A stretch of 64,000 nt of DNA from Prunella strophiata. Lineage: Eukaryota > Chordata > Aves > Passeriformes > Prunellidae. Below, piece by piece: positions 1 to 12,096 of this stretch. The position numbers and the translations under genes are program-made. The stretch lies in assembly GCA_036583965.1 (NCBI GenBank), contig JAZBQD010000015.1, positions 23,775,310-23,839,309 of the forward strand. The letters are read 5' to 3'. Below the pieces are notes generated by a model. It was not told the origin of the DNA and did not search any database. It saw only the letters and a list, made by a program, of their open reading frames with translations. Every line of letters starts with the position of its first letter. Position 1 is the first letter of the stretch.

Positions 1-2120
1 GACTTAGTTCTGCCCCTACTTGGCATCAGAATGGGTCTGAGAGTTGTTTTTGTCAGTATGAAAACACAACAGGAGTGTTATGCTTAGACTTCTATGACAC
101 TGGGTCCCAGCTAGACAATTTACTGGGTGGCTTTTCTCACCACAGCTCTTTGTCCTTTCTACAGCCAGTCTCTACCCACACACAGAGTTGCTGCTGCACT
201 GTGCATTGCAAAAACCCCATTTGCCACGATAACTGATTCTGGGATTTAGATATACCTGAAAAACAACAGGAAGTTCCTTCCACACGCGAGATTTCTTTTT
301 TCCTGTGCTACTTGTTAATAACAATTTGCAAGTCCATTTGTAGTTTCTGATTATAATCTGACCTGCCCTGTTCAGATTTTGTGGATTGATTAATTTTTTC
401 TTTAATTTACTTGTCCCTTAAACTTTGTAGGCATGTATATTCATGAAAAGAACAGAGGAGAAAAAAAATCCCAGAAATTACCACAAGAAAAACCCCTGCT
501 AAAAGCAATAAGTTTGCTGACAGATGGTAGAATCAGTTGAAAATCGAGTACCATATTTACTAAGTCTAACCCATTTAGTAAGCCAGAAAAGTGTTATCTA
601 ATTCTATCCCCTGTGTGTTTGTGTTTTGGAATAAACAGATGCCTAATGAGGAATGTGTCTACTATGGTTTTTGAAGAACCTGGATGGATCCTGGTTCTGA
701 TTCAATACTTGATTTTGACAAAGCTGATAACGTTCACTGCAGAACCTATTGTTTTGGCTTTCAAACCTACAGATATTCCAACACTAGCTGACTGACAAAA
801 ATGTAGTTTCAAATGTAGTTCCTGCCAGAACAGGGCAGAAATCAGAAAAAAACAGAAGTGTTAAATGACTTAACCTGCATTTTACATTTCCTGCTCTATT
901 TATATAACACCCAAAAATGCAGCGAATGAAAGGGCAAACACGCTGGAATCACTTGCAGGCTTGACAGCTACCACAATCAATTCCTGTATGTTTTTCACTG
1001 GGTTTTATAAAATAATAGAGATTGGCTTAGAAAGACATATGCTTGTGTACTTTGTGACAGATCTGGGTGAGAAGCAAAAACTGAATAAACAGAGAAGGGT
1101 GATCTGAGCAATGAAGGCTTTAGGGAAGATGAGCCTCTCGTGGGCCCTTGGCCAGCAAGGTTATTGCACATGCACAGGGTTCCTCAAAGGCACTGTCCTA
1201 ACACTGCCTGGATGGCTTCTTAATTCTCACCCTTAGGTAGGAGCAATCAGGAACTTTACCAAGGAGAATCAGTTATCCATGAAGTCAATGGCAAAAGTTA
1301 CAGAACAAGATTTCTCCCATGATACAAAAGGCTTTTAAAATATGCATTTTCTAATTGTGTGTGAAACAGATAAAGAATAGGATCAGTAAAAATAAATAAA
1401 GCATAGAGCAGAATATTTCAAAGGATTGTTTAATAGAGGCAAGGTCTGTTATTTTCCATAGTATTTAAAAATACAGTGCTCAGTGATACATTTCAACAAA
1501 CATATGCATTCCTACTTGTTGAAGTTGCTCAAGAGTTACTAATGGTATTTTGCTAAACTTTTGTCCTATTTTCAATTACATGAAACTGATCTGCAGTGAG
1601 AGATTTTAATTCTGGAATTATAAAATATGTTTCTCAAAGTACTAACAAGTCAATTGCTAAAGCAGTGATCTGAATCCCAGGATGCACAACCCTATGCCCA
1701 GCATTTGCTATCTATCTGTTCCATGAGTGAAAGTAAGCAATTTCTGTTCTCTTTCTATGTTCCTCTGTCTACCCCCGAGGTGCCCACGGAAATAAGAATT
1801 TAAACTCACATATGCATCACTCTAATGTGACTGATTTTCTAATTTCATTGAATGAATATCTAAGATACAGGTCAAGTCAGCATATCATCCTCTTACTGCT
1901 ACAGGAAATATCAAGCTTGCCCATCAAAGGAAAGTGGACACAGGTGGTAGTAATAGAGTGTTTTAACAAGTGGAGATGTCTGTGATTCTTAAATATTAAC
2001 AGCAAGAACTGCATTTCACCTTTTATCTAGGTGGTATCTGAAGATGGTTTTCTGTTCACATTTTAGTGAAAGCAAGTTTTGATGGGGGAACTGAGGGAAA
2101 CGGAAAAGTATAAGCACTAT

Positions 2121-2143
2121 GTTTTGTTTTGTTTTGTTTTGTT
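2121..2143. repeat. (TTTTG)n microsatellite
   Basis: About four and a half pentamer units (GTTTT) run head to tail. The tract lies in unique sequence and no adjoining retroelement was recognised. Confidence 0.85.
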
Positions 2144-3900
2144 AAGGCTTTTCTGTCTCTCAAAACCAGAACAGACAAAATGATTGTGGGAAAGATTTTA
2201 CTCTGTCCTTGTTTTAAAAATACAATATAAGTACAAATCTGTCTTTTTTCTAGTTCTGTGTGAGTCAAGAAGGAAAATGGGAGAAGACTGTGCATCCTGA
2301 TTTTCAAGTTTCAGGTTTTACTTTGCCCTTTCTTGGCTCTACTTTGTCGCATTTCCAAGGCATTAAAACAGAGACTCAGGGGCCTCACTAGACATAATGG
2401 TATAAAGTTTCCAGTGCAGTAAGCTGTAACACTCTGTATGCTCTGGAAAGTTTGCATTCAGCCTTTTAATAAGTAAAGACGCAACATAATGCTCCTGATA
2501 ATTTTCAGCATGGGCAGATGGTATATGAACAGCCTGGTGGGAGGAGAACCAGCCCAGCTTAGGGTAACAATGTTCGACTAGCTATCAGGGAGGAAACAGA
2601 CTTCCTCTGCCATTGCCCAGTGCCAAGGAGCTTGTTTTATCTCCTGCTCACCACACTGATCATGCTTTGCTTTCTTCTGTTTTATAGGCACTGGCTTTAT
2701 GCAGAAAGTGCAGTTCCTTTCTACTGCCAAAATGAAACAGTATTTTAGATTATAACTAGGCTAGAAGTCATTTACAATTAATTTTGCTCCAAAACTCCTG
2801 TAGCTGGAAATGCAGATTACAGCAATTTGCTGTGAGCTGTTGTAAGATGAAGAAGCCTTTCATTGCTGCCATTTGACACTGAATTTTCTGACCCACGTGC
2901 TAAAATTAGGGAGGCTGTGGCAGCAACCCTAGCAATGAAGTAGGTCACATTAGCAGGAGTAAGGATAGGTTCAAGGTTCAGCACCATTTCTGGAAGCTTC
3001 CCTGGCAGGTTGTACCCAAAATAGGTTTTGCAGATGCTGTATATGTAGGTCTGTTAGAGCTGGTCCCTCTGCAAGAGAATTCAGTAGCAGTGGCAGCAGG
3101 AAGAGTCACACTGGACACAGACAGCATGCCATGATGGCTAAGCATAATATTTTTGTAAATATACTTCTGAAAATGCTACTTGTCCTCTTTCAGGTAGCCC
3201 ATTCTGACAAAGACTAAGCGCAGTTCTAATTTTAAGAAAAAAGGACTAGGAATATATTTTGTCACTGTTCTTTATTCTCTACATGCATTACTTGCAGAGG
3301 GCAAAGCACTTCTCCAGCCTTGGAGGGATGTACACAGCCAGAAAAATCCTGCCATGTCCTACCTCTGGACAGATGCTTCAGCTGAGTCCTAACAGTGAGA
3401 TGGTTAATAGGTCAAGGAGATTGCTAGTGATGGGAGGATGGACTGAAGATGTGCTTTCACTCCTAATTCTCGGTCTTGGGGGCTAGCAGAGATCAGTGTC
3501 TTCCATGAGCAATAAGTACATTTTAAAAGGGAAATTAGGGGGAAAATGGCATTGCTTTTTCTCTAGACTGTGGCTCTTTTGTGAGCAGGTGACAAAAAGA
3601 GATTAAGAAGGAAAAAATATATCTCACTCACTGCAACTGTCTTTAAAGTGTTTGACTTTTTTTTTGTTTAATTTAATTTTCTTGCCTCTGCTCTTTTTTT
3701 GTGTTTGTGGGTTTTTTTTAATTTATTGTCCCTGAATTCAGGTCTACCAAAAATAGCACTAAGCAGTAACTGTAAATCTCTGTCTGCATCGCAGAGTGGA
3801 CAGGAGTTTTTCATTTCATACATTATTGACCACGCGATAGGATGGTGATTCCACAAAGTGAGCAGAAGCTTTAAAAAGTTAATGAGGAGGGACATCACAG

Positions 3901-3927
3901 GGTTGTTGTTGTTCTTGTTGTTGTTAC
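3901..3927. repeat. (TTG)n short microsatellite
   Basis: An imperfect run of TTG/GTT triplets is interrupted once by TTC. It lies directly beside the locally GC-rich patch and has no coding significance that I can see. Confidence 0.7.
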
Positions 3928-3954
3928 TTTTTAATGTTCTGTAGCATTTAGGAC

Positions 3955-4110
3955 TGGGCAGCTGGGCGTGCTGGATGCTGAGTGCCGCTGCCGTGGTGTT
4001 TGTTGCGCTGCGCTGCCGGCAGAAGATGTTCTCCCCTGTGACACCTGCACTCACCTCCCTGTGCCTCACCAGACACAGGGAACACCCACACTGCACACAC
4101 GGAGCATGGG
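3955..4110. other. Small GC- and CpG-rich patch
   Basis: About six CpG dinucleotides fall within some 60 bases (3966-4021), in a region otherwise poor in CpG. Frames are open on the minus strand across it (104 and 142 codons, overlapping), but neither product resembles a known family. It could be a small unmethylated regulatory patch, an old exon or promoter remnant, or a fragment of a GC-rich repeat. It is too short for a classical CpG island. Confidence 0.3.
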
Positions 4111-4483
4111 GAATTGATGCATAACACCCAAATATAAATACTCATCTCAGCAAGAATAAAAGGTAATATATTTTTGATTTCCTGAGGTGGTGAAGCATCT
4201 ACCTTCCCTGAAGACATCCGGTGAACAAGCTTAGTATGTCCTCTGGCTAACATCTGTAGCAAACTTACCTCAAAGACACAAATACCGTGAGGGCTCTTGC
4301 AGTGGTACCTTTGGATATATTATTTTACATGGAGCTGCCATCTGTTTCATACTGTAGCACATATCACAGTGCTCCAACAGCAGTTGCAAACACCTCTGTC
4401 AGGACACTTGGAAGCATATGGGGCCAGGCAGTATGGTGCTGGGCAATATCATGGGGCTGACAGTATGCTGACATATTCTGGGC

Positions 4484-4550
4484 TGGATCCTCACTTACAC
4501 TGGAGCTATTTTTATATAGCTCCATAGACTTCATCTGAACAAGCCCATAT
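4484..4550. repeat. Trace of an ancient amniote interspersed repeat
   Basis: The text GGCTGGATCCTCA, followed by a partly self-complementary stretch with AGCTATTTTTATATAGCT and a CTTCA element, resembles a widespread old amniote repeat ending that I recall from bird and turtle genomes. The class is not assigned. The match is short, so the call is tentative. Confidence 0.35.
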
Positions 4551-4982
4551 TTATACAAACATGAGGTCAGGACCTCATCCAAAGATTATTTAAGTCTTAA
4601 ACATTTTAACCTACTATGAAAATCATGGAGAAATTCATTCTCATGAGAGCATGAGTCTTTGTGAAACATATGGCTCTTTAGCTCTCTAAATGAGAAATAC
4701 TAAAAGCATAACCTTTTTGTATGCAGTTTGACACTCTGGAATTTTAGCTGCAATTTTTTTTCTATTAAGAAGTGCAGACCACAAAAGAACTTGCACTTCT
4801 CCCATGTAACAAAAAACTCAAACACCTTGTAGTTTTATACCTTTAGGGAGTAGAAACTGTCATGGGTTCATTGACTTGAAATGGACTTGAAGATTTTTCT
4901 CACTAGTCAAAGAACAAGGGCTGACTGACTTAAATTGCTCTAAGAAAGATTCCACTTAAATATGAGCACATACTTGACTTTA

Positions 4983-5096
4983 ATAGTAAGACTGTGAAAT
5001 ACTGGGATGGGCTGCCTAGACAAAATACAGCATCTTTGTCACCAGAAGTCCTCAAGAGTAGGTCAGGCAAATGCCTTTTACAAAGGACACAGAGAG
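4983..5096 (+). mobile_element. Old CR1 LINE 3'-UTR fragment
   Basis: CR1 is the dominant non-LTR retrotransposon of birds, and most copies are short 3' fragments. Here a sequence meaning roughly 'one-base-diverged ...GGGCTGCCTAGA...' is followed by CACCAGAAGTCCTCAAGAGT and AGGTCAGGCAAATGCC, which matches the order of the CR1 tail before its terminal segment. The terminal octamer repeat is missing. The fragment stops close to the neighbouring LTR remnant, so it may have been cut by that element or by a deletion. It has no coding capacity. Confidence 0.6.
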
Positions 5097-5179
5097 TATT
5101 GGGAGGTCATAACGTGGAGGTGGGATGAGGGGGGCCCCCTCACCAACCCCATAGTGCAAACCTGCTTGGGGATCCTGCT

Positions 5180-5561
5180 GGGAGCAGTTCTGTGGCTGGG
5201 AACAGGAGCCAGGTCTCTTACACCCTAGAGGGAGTTTGGCTGTTTTCTTATTTCCTGGATGGAAAGGGTACAGGAGCTGGGGGAGGAGATGCTCCAGGAG
5301 CCAGAGCTGAGATTCCCCTGCAGCCTGTGGAGAAGGCTATGGCAGAGGTAGTCTATAGAGGTCTATGGTGGAGCAGATGGGTGCTCCACCTGCAGACCCT
5401 GCAGGATCCCAGGCTGGAGCAGATGGGTGCCCTAAGGAGGATGTAACCCCATGGGAAGCCCACGCTGGAGCAGACTCCTGGCAGGACTTGTTCACCTGAG
5501 GAGGGCAATGGTACATCAGCTTTGGTGGGCACCTGGTGGGCAGCCAGGGTCAATGCAGCCA
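5180..5561 (+). mobile_element. Decayed, internally deleted ERV solo LTR
   Basis: The segment follows the order of a common bird ERV LTR. It has GAGATTCCCCTGCAGCC, then repeated modules built on CTGGAGCAGATGGGTG (about 5370 and 5416), then GGGAAGCCCACGCTGGAGCA and CTCCTGGCAGGACTTG. It then jumps directly to the LTR 3' end (CAGCTTTGGTGGGCACCTGG...CAGCCA). The middle of the LTR is missing, so an internal deletion is inferred. The 5' limit is uncertain and no target duplication was found. The same family occurs in the opposite orientation at 63427-64000. No viral coding sequence adjoins it. Confidence 0.65.
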
Positions 5562-8500
5562 AAAAGGGTTGAGGATAATTGATTTTTATCTCTTGCCTTC
5601 TCTAGACCTTTTTGCTGGGTCAGACCCTTAGAATGCCTGGATGCTGTTGATGCAGGATCTGGAAGGAGGCTGGATCAAAGGAAAACATTGATGAAGAAAG
5701 GAGATTAGTGTGCCATATAATATGGATGGAATAACATTTTACCCTTCCCATGGTGTGCCCTCTGTATTGTTGACCTGGAAGGGCAAATTCTGCAAGCAAT
5801 GATTGTCTTTTACTGCAAACATGTGGAGCATCTTGCATTATGAGGTTCACTTGCATTAAACACTCCTCAGACAACTACTGAAAACCTTTCCTCTCCACAT
5901 GCATGCACCTAGATTTCTTATGCTCAGAAAGAGTTATATCTGAACAGTCACTGTGTTTTCCTTACTAGTCTTCCTTTAAAACCCTTTGCCAACTGCTAAC
6001 ATGGAGCTTGGGACATGAAGAACAGCATCCTGTTTCTGAACCCACTACCAATGCAAAATATTAGTAGTTAAAACTGAGGGTTTTTGCTACTTAGTAGGTC
6101 ATACCTTCAAAACTACAGACACAAAATCACATACACAAATATTATATATATATATGCATATTACTCTTACATGTATGTCAGGAGTGCAATATGATTTTGT
6201 AAGTTCACTTTGATTTTCTAAGCTCACATCTGCTGGCCATATACCATTATCAGTGATATAGATGTAGACATTGATTTTTTTAAATGTTTGTATCTCACCT
6301 GTCTTTTCAAAGTAGTTGTTTTTATGTGCTTTCTTTTTTAATTGAATCTTACAAATTATTGCTGCTTACAAGAGTTTCCTCCCTAGCCCTTCCAACTGAG
6401 TCCCCAAATTGTTGGAGGGTATCAAAGGAATGATGTTCACTGCTGTTTGACTTTGAATCACTGGTAAAAGGTTTTATGTAACTCATTTTCTTCCACACAA
6501 TTAGATTCTAAGGACACAGGGACTAGGCTCCTTTTTTTTTTTTTTTTTTAATTCAAAGGTCTCAGTAAGCAAAACATAATGTATTCTGCCCAAACTGTGA
6601 GAACAGAGCAATACAGAATAATTTACTTCACTAATGCCAAATTAAAATTCATAACACAATACTTTAATTACCATCTGAATCCAATTCTCAAAGAAGTTTG
6701 CCCTAATTGCATTGTTGATATGCATGGATGCAAATAAGATGTTGACTGTTTCCCTTGTAGCAAATGACTCTGTTTCTAATATGCAGACATCTAACAACAT
6801 GGGGCCAAATTCATCCGTGGTAAAAAGCCATTAGAATCAGCAGAATTATACCAGGGACAAATCAACCACTCTTCTCAGGAAAGCTGGTCTTGTTACCAGC
6901 CTCTAAGAATTGCCCCTCCAGGGCCTGTGGACAAACATGCTGTCCCTGTACCCCTGAGCAAGACAGTGAAAAGTCCCCAGAAACAACCAACCCCCTGTGT
7001 GCTGGGAAGACAAAAGTGTGAAATAGGCATGTGTGGAACAATGTTTGCCAGAATGTAGTGGGGACATAGAAGCCCAGATGTTCTTCTTTGCTTTTGTGAC
7101 AGCTCTGAATATGGATCCTATTCTTAGCCCACAAGCACAGGTGTTTCAGATGAAGAGAGAGAACATCATACTGGAGATGCAGGAAATTAAATAATATTCA
7201 TCAAATGAGGGAGAGAATAGCATGGAATCACTGGGGCATTTTTGTAAATGCTATGCACTATTCTCAGGTGAGCTGCTTAAGTGGGGAGACTTTGAAACAT
7301 TCCAGAAATAAAATAGGCTAAAATGTCCTTTTCTATTAAATATAAGGGCAAAAAGAAGTTGTCACTTTTTTGTTGCTGTTGTTGACCAAAGCCAGCCAAA
7401 CTTCTTGCTTTCTGAAGGCCGTGTTTATGTTCGAACTTGATCTCTATCCCATTTGAAAGCATTTCTACTTGTTATATGCTAAATAAATTATTTTCTCAGT
7501 TAAAAGCCACCCATTCTCCTCATAACCAGATAATAAGCAATAAATATCAGTGTAGGTGCCTGGTGTAGTCCCAGGGACATGTACAGAATGCAGCTGTGCT
7601 GCCTCAGTTGGAGCAGGAGACAGAAGAATACCAAGAGATCATATAAACACATATAATGTGTTTTTATTCCATTTTTACCAGCTACACAGGATGAGCTGAA
7701 ACCCTCCTGCCCACTTTTATTAGAGGCTCTGGTCTAAGAGAAATAATATTCCTTTTGTGTGTTTTCAGTTGCCTGAATAAGCTGTGTTTTCTTAAAGAAA
7801 ATTTGCAAAAGATGAGGGAATGGGCTTTTTGCCCTTCTTTCTTATTTTAAGATGTTTTTAAAAAATCTGAAAATTTGATCCTTTTTCTTTATTACATTAA
7901 AATTCAGTCTCACTCTACTCTGCTGCTCCTGGAAAAGTCTGTGTTCTGTTAGAGAATAAATTGTTGAGATGTCGAAAATACCTGATATAAATAAAACACC
8001 ACCAAGAGGGTGCTGCTGTTAGTTCTGACATCTGCTATAGTTAATAGCTAATACCTGTGTATCTCAAAGGGCTTAATGGGGTCATTTAAACTCCCCTGAG
8101 TGCACCACAGATCCTCTGCAGTTGTGTCACCTGCATGGCCTGAAGGAAGGCCACCACTTCTTGTGGTGACCAAAGCCCAGCTGCTGGCACAGATCTCTGC
8201 ATGGCTTGGGAGGCTCTGGCTTTGGCTCAGCTGCAGAGCCAGGGTGGGAGGAAGGTGAGGTTGCAGTGGCTGGCACCATCCTGGGATTCCCCTGGGAATG
8301 CTGTCCTGGTGGTGGTAGGTCCTCAGTGGAAATATCTGAGGTCATGCAGAAAGGGATTTATCACAGGAGGAGAGCTCTTGTGAGACAGAAAGGCAGAGAA
8401 AGCCAAGAGTGAGCTGGTGAATGTGTGGGTAGCATATTGCTGGAGATCTTGGGTCTTTGTAGCATTGCCTGGCTGCCTCTCATTAAAACTGGACCCAACT

Positions 8501-9020
8501 GCAGGAATTAAGAGATTTAAAAAAATCCCCAACCCACCAATATTAATAAGTTGAAAGGATACTATAGATAGAAGGCTTGAAGTCTACAAATTTAATAAAG
8601 TCACCCAAAGACAGGAAAAAAATCTGTTTAGGCAAGGCTAAGAACACTGGGGGAATAATTTTAAAGTGGCTGGTGTCATGCTAGAATGTTAACAACGCAG
8701 AGCACCTGAATGTAAAGACTGATAGAAGATTTAAATCAGTAATATTACAGGACTGGGATCACTAGGCCCCATGACTTTGTACTTATGGCCAGCAGGTCTC
8801 TGCTCAGAACCACTTTTCATCACTGCAGCTCTCATGATTTGAGGCTGTGGGTTTATTTGACAATACACAGAAATTTTACAGAGATTTTGTCTTAATATTG
8901 AGTAGAGCTATAATTGAAAAATGAGACCCTGAGAGAGCAATTGCAAGGGTCTTAGCAGTCTTGAGAGGTCATATACAGAGCAATTGTCATGTTACAAGCC
9001 ATTTTGAGTCATCCTGTGTT
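5562..9020. other. Unique DNA, no gene recognised
   Basis: Short open frames only. It contains a (TA)n-like run near 6143-6158 and a T18 run at 6532-6549. The part at about 8100-8420 is somewhat GC-rich with overlapping short frames on both strands, but no known motif is visible. No transposon was recognised here. Confidence 0.55.
6532..6549. repeat. Poly(T) run
   Basis: Eighteen consecutive T. It could be the reversed A-tail of an old retroposed sequence lying to its right, but no recognisable body was found. Confidence 0.8.
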
Positions 9021-9024
9021 CAGA

Positions 9025-9485
9025 GCATTCATAAATAATCTGGATGTAAGTACAAAATGAATACAAACGTGTAAAATTGCTTCTAATCTGTAAATTTATT
9101 TATTTGAAGTTCAAATTTTACATTCATGAAATGACAATTGGCAACTTTTCCAAATAATGGAAAAGCAAACAGAAAAATAAATACTTGTAAGGGTGAGAAA
9201 GTCAGAGTGATACATGAAGCTTGGCAAACTGGTCAAGCCAAAGAAACTGCATTTCAGTAAAGACAAATGTGGAGAGACAAGCAGGGATAAGAATGGTGGC
9301 AGACTTTCATAGCAGTGGATCTGGCAAGCAGTGCCTCCAAAAGCAGTGATCTTAGGCATAAAAGGCTCAAAGTGAGCTCCAAATCTCAAGCTGTTGCAAA
9401 ATAGTTAATGTAACTATTGAATCACAAAGTAGGAAGTAGCTACAGTGCTGGTTTTATGATAGACACATTTCAAAAAAGATGCTTG
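9025..9485 (+). mobile_element. CR1 LINE reverse-transcriptase fossil (ORF2 3' part)
   Basis: Two peptide echoes of the CR1 reverse transcriptase lie in the same frame: FINNLDVS at 9028-9051 (family form resembles FINDLD) and KLHFSKDKC at 9244-9270 (family form resembles QFNxxKCK). Between and after them are stops and small indels. Further downstream, GCTGTTGCAAAATAGTTAATG at 9390-9410 echoes the CR1 'AAKKAN' segment. The family copies by target-primed reverse transcription. This copy is long dead. The assignment rests on recalled family motifs. Confidence 0.6.
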
Positions 9486-10889
9486 AAGATTCAAAAATGG
9501 AAATTAAATACATTTGTATGCATGTGTATATAGAGATATACATACATGTTTATCAAGCTAGACAGCAAAAGCTTTGCATTTGCAAGCTTCAACAGATCTA
9601 AATTATTCTGTTGAGAAAGAGACTGAAAGATTACACAGGTGTTCTAGATTCAGCTTCAGGCTGACAACACATTGGGTGCTAATGGACTCTTCGGGAGGAA
9701 TCTGGGATCTTGACGTTTCAAGAAGAAAAAAGTAAGGGATAAAAGGGATTATCACTAAAATAAGCCGAAACTCGTGAATTTTCTGTGCCTTGACATATCT
9801 TTGATCATTACAACTGTTCAGGAAAGCATCAGAGGAAAGTGATGCCCTGCTGTGATTCCAGGTAAATTATTGAAGTCAGGATGGAGTAACTGGATGTGGG
9901 GCAGGGGAAGTAAAGGAAGGCTCTCAGCAGAGTCTGTTGCAGATGAGTTAAGTGCAACAGCAGTTACTTCTTCCTTTGTGGTAAGGTGTGGGACTACAGT
10001 GGAAGGACAAAAAGAGGGAACAAGTAGGCTGTTAGCACCATTACCACGGATAAATGGAGTATGTGCAGCTGTGACTGCAGAGCCTCCAGTGTTTTGCCAC
10101 TGGATCTGGCTCCACTAACTCAGCTGAGAATGGAAACAGAGCTCATAAAGAGGAGGACAGGAAGGTGTTCCTGTCATTGGTACAGAAACAACTGGGTTAA
10201 AACAGGGAGGCTTGGCCCCTTAGCCCCTAAATACGTGTAGGGGAAGAGGAGCTACTTTCTGCTGTGGTCCTCCCCAGCTGTACGAGGACAGTTCATTTGA
10301 ACAGATCTTGGCTGTGGAGAATGCTGCCTGTAAGGGCAGAGAATCTTACAGTCAGAGAGGAGGCAAGAGGAGACTCATAGAGGACTAGTTCTGAAATCAA
10401 ATTTCAGACAGTGAGCATGAATTTTGTGAAGAACAGGGTCTGTAATGCACTCCCACAGGACCTGCCCAGATGTGTTGGGGTGGGGGCATCACTCGATCCA
10501 AAGAGAGCAGCCAGAATTCAGCAAACACTGTGTCATGTTTCCTTTATTTTAAGTTTAAATTAGCTTGTCTCACTTCTTTTGATGTATGATTGTGACTGTC
10601 AAAAGAAATCCCAGTGGTAAAGCTCACCTTGTACTCCTACATGCTGTGTGTCTCTGAAGCCATCTCAAAGCTGAGTTCAGGAGAGAGATCAAAGATATCC
10701 CTGCTTGAACTGAAGCTGGTGTGATGTATTAGAATGCTTGTGAGTTGGATTCTGTAAAGTTTACCAGTCACCTTCAGCAGGTGTTTTCAATGTAAAATTT
10801 TTGGGTTAGAAGTAGCTTTGTCCCTAAGATCACTACCATAGTCTCCTCTTAGTTTTATTCCTAGAATATCAAAATAGTATTTCATAGGG
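9486..10889. other. Unique DNA, no gene recognised
   Basis: Short open frames of up to 88 codons, none recognisable. A small alternating purine-pyrimidine run with GATATACATACATGT lies near 9534-9550. No mobile element ends were seen before the LTR that starts at 10890. Confidence 0.55.
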
Positions 10890-11200
10890 TGTTGGGGTAT
10901 AACCCCTGCTGGCCACCAAGCACCACACAGCTGTCTGCTTGCTCAGTCTCCCCAGGAAGATGGGAAATGGAGATTCAGAAGAGTAAAAGTGAGAAAACTC
11001 GTGGGTTGAAATAAAGATAGTTTAATAGGTCAAGTAAAAGCACCATGCACAAGCAAAGCTAAAGAATAATTCATCCACCACTTCCAATGGGCAGGTGTTG
11101 GGTCTCTCATGAGACCCAGATATGTGTTGGAAAGTCTCTGTGTCCCAGCCTGAGCACTGAGGAAGGAGTCAGGACTCTTCATTTGTGGTCTCCAAGGTTG

Positions 11201-11206
11201 TTTATT
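11201..11206 (-). terminator. LTR polyadenylation signal AATAAA
   Basis: The minus strand reads AATAAA about 95 bases downstream of the LTR TATA box and about 105 bases before the LTR 3' end. The second copy has the same signal at 24585-24590. Confidence 0.6.
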
Positions 11207-11300
11207 TTTCCTTATCTGTTACATTCTTTTCCTGACCCACCGAGGTCTGTTCAGCAGGTCAGTCCATGGTACACTGCCCACCTCTGGGGTGGTGTTGTCT

Positions 11301-11307
11301 TTTTATA
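11301..11307 (-). promoter_or_regulatory. TATA box of the nested LTR
   Basis: The minus strand reads TATAAAA here, upstream of the AATAAA in the same LTR. It would have positioned ERV transcription. Present activity is unknown. Confidence 0.6.
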
Positions 11308-12096
11308 CTAAAAACTACATGTACATTATTTACAGTTACTTTCCAATACCTATCACCTATGTTACACAGTCCAGCTCTACTCTAAAGCCAATCCAAAAGT
11401 GCCACCATCACCCAGAAGATGGAGGCTGTGAAGAAGGAGAAAGAAGGACAGAACACTGCTCAAATTCCTCCATCTTGACCCCCTAACCCTCATTCTAAAA
11501 AATCCCAAAATTCTACTTTTTCACCTTGTGATAAACTAACTCTTACTCTACTTAATTTGTGTGGCTTGAAACTCTTCATATAAGGTTGATAATTTTTTTT
11601 TATGAATCGAAATCAAAGGCACAGGGGTCTTGGGCTCTGTGGCAAGGCCTCTGAGCTCCCTGCCAGGGGCTTGACTCATCCAGGACAGCAGAGGGATGTC
11701 CTGGGTTCCAACAGGCAGGCAGGTGCTCAGCCTTCTCCAGGACAGCAGAGCTCCATCAGGACAGGTCACTTGGGAAGACAAAAACACCATCATTTCAAAC
11801 ATCCTCCCCTTCCCACTTCTTCTCCCAGCGTTATATACTGAGCATGATTCCATAGGTTCTGGACTACCCTTTTGGTCAGTTGGGGTCAGCTGCCCAAGCT
11901 GTGTCCCCTCCCTTGGGCACCCCCAGCCTGCTCACTGCTGGGGGGGTGAACAGCAGAAAAGGCCTTGACTCTGTGTAAGCCCTGCTCAGCAACAACTGAA
12001 GCATCCCTCTAGTTATCAACACTATTTCCAGCACAAATCCAAAACACATTAGCTGCTATGAAGAAAACTAATTTTACTCCAGCCAAAACCAGCACA

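Larger units (their letters stand above)
1..4480. other. Unique AT-rich DNA, no gene recognised
   Basis: Only short chance open frames (up to 142 codons) are present, and none resembles a known protein. The stretch holds a (TTTTG)n run at 2121-2143, a TTG-rich run at 3901-3927 and a GC/CpG-rich patch at about 3955-4110, each listed separately. I see no transposon ends, splice-bounded conserved exon or RNA gene in the remainder. A short exon of a large gene could be missed by eye. Confidence 0.6.
11096..11713 (-). mobile_element. Solo ERV LTR (inner, nested), with 6-bp target duplication
   Basis: This 618-bp element starts TGTTGG and ends CCAACA on the plus strand, a perfect terminal inverted repeat. 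It is flanked by GGCAGG on both sides (11090-11095 and 11714-11719), a 6-bp target duplication of the kind made by class II (beta/alpha-like) retroviruses. Read on the minus strand it has TATAAAA (complement of 11301-11307) and then AATAAA (complement of 11201-11206), in the order promoter then polyadenylation signal, so the sense strand is minus. It aligns along its length with the element at 24029-24700. It inserted into the outer LTR and so is the younger of the two. No internal viral region remains. Confidence 0.92.
10890..12096 (-). mobile_element. Solo ERV LTR (outer), split by a second LTR
   Basis: On the minus strand this reads TGTGCTGGTTTTGGCTGG at the start and ends in ...ACCCCAACA, the ends of a very common bird ERV LTR. 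A TATA-like TATATAA (complement of 11831-11837) and the stretch GAGTCAAGGCCTTTTCTG fit that family's promoter half. The plus-strand segment GTGAGAAAACTCGTGGGTTG (10991-11010) fits its 3' half. The LTR is interrupted at 11096-11713; removing that insert and one 6-bp duplication leaves about 583 bp. Flanking 5-mers TAGGG and CAGGA agree at three of five positions, a possible decayed target duplication. There are no viral genes, so it is a solo LTR. Confidence 0.85.

Noticed and set aside
10381..10520. Possible further CR1 tail
   Set aside because: Only loose resemblance around CACTCCCACAGGACCTGCC; neither the order of motifs nor the terminal octamer is present.
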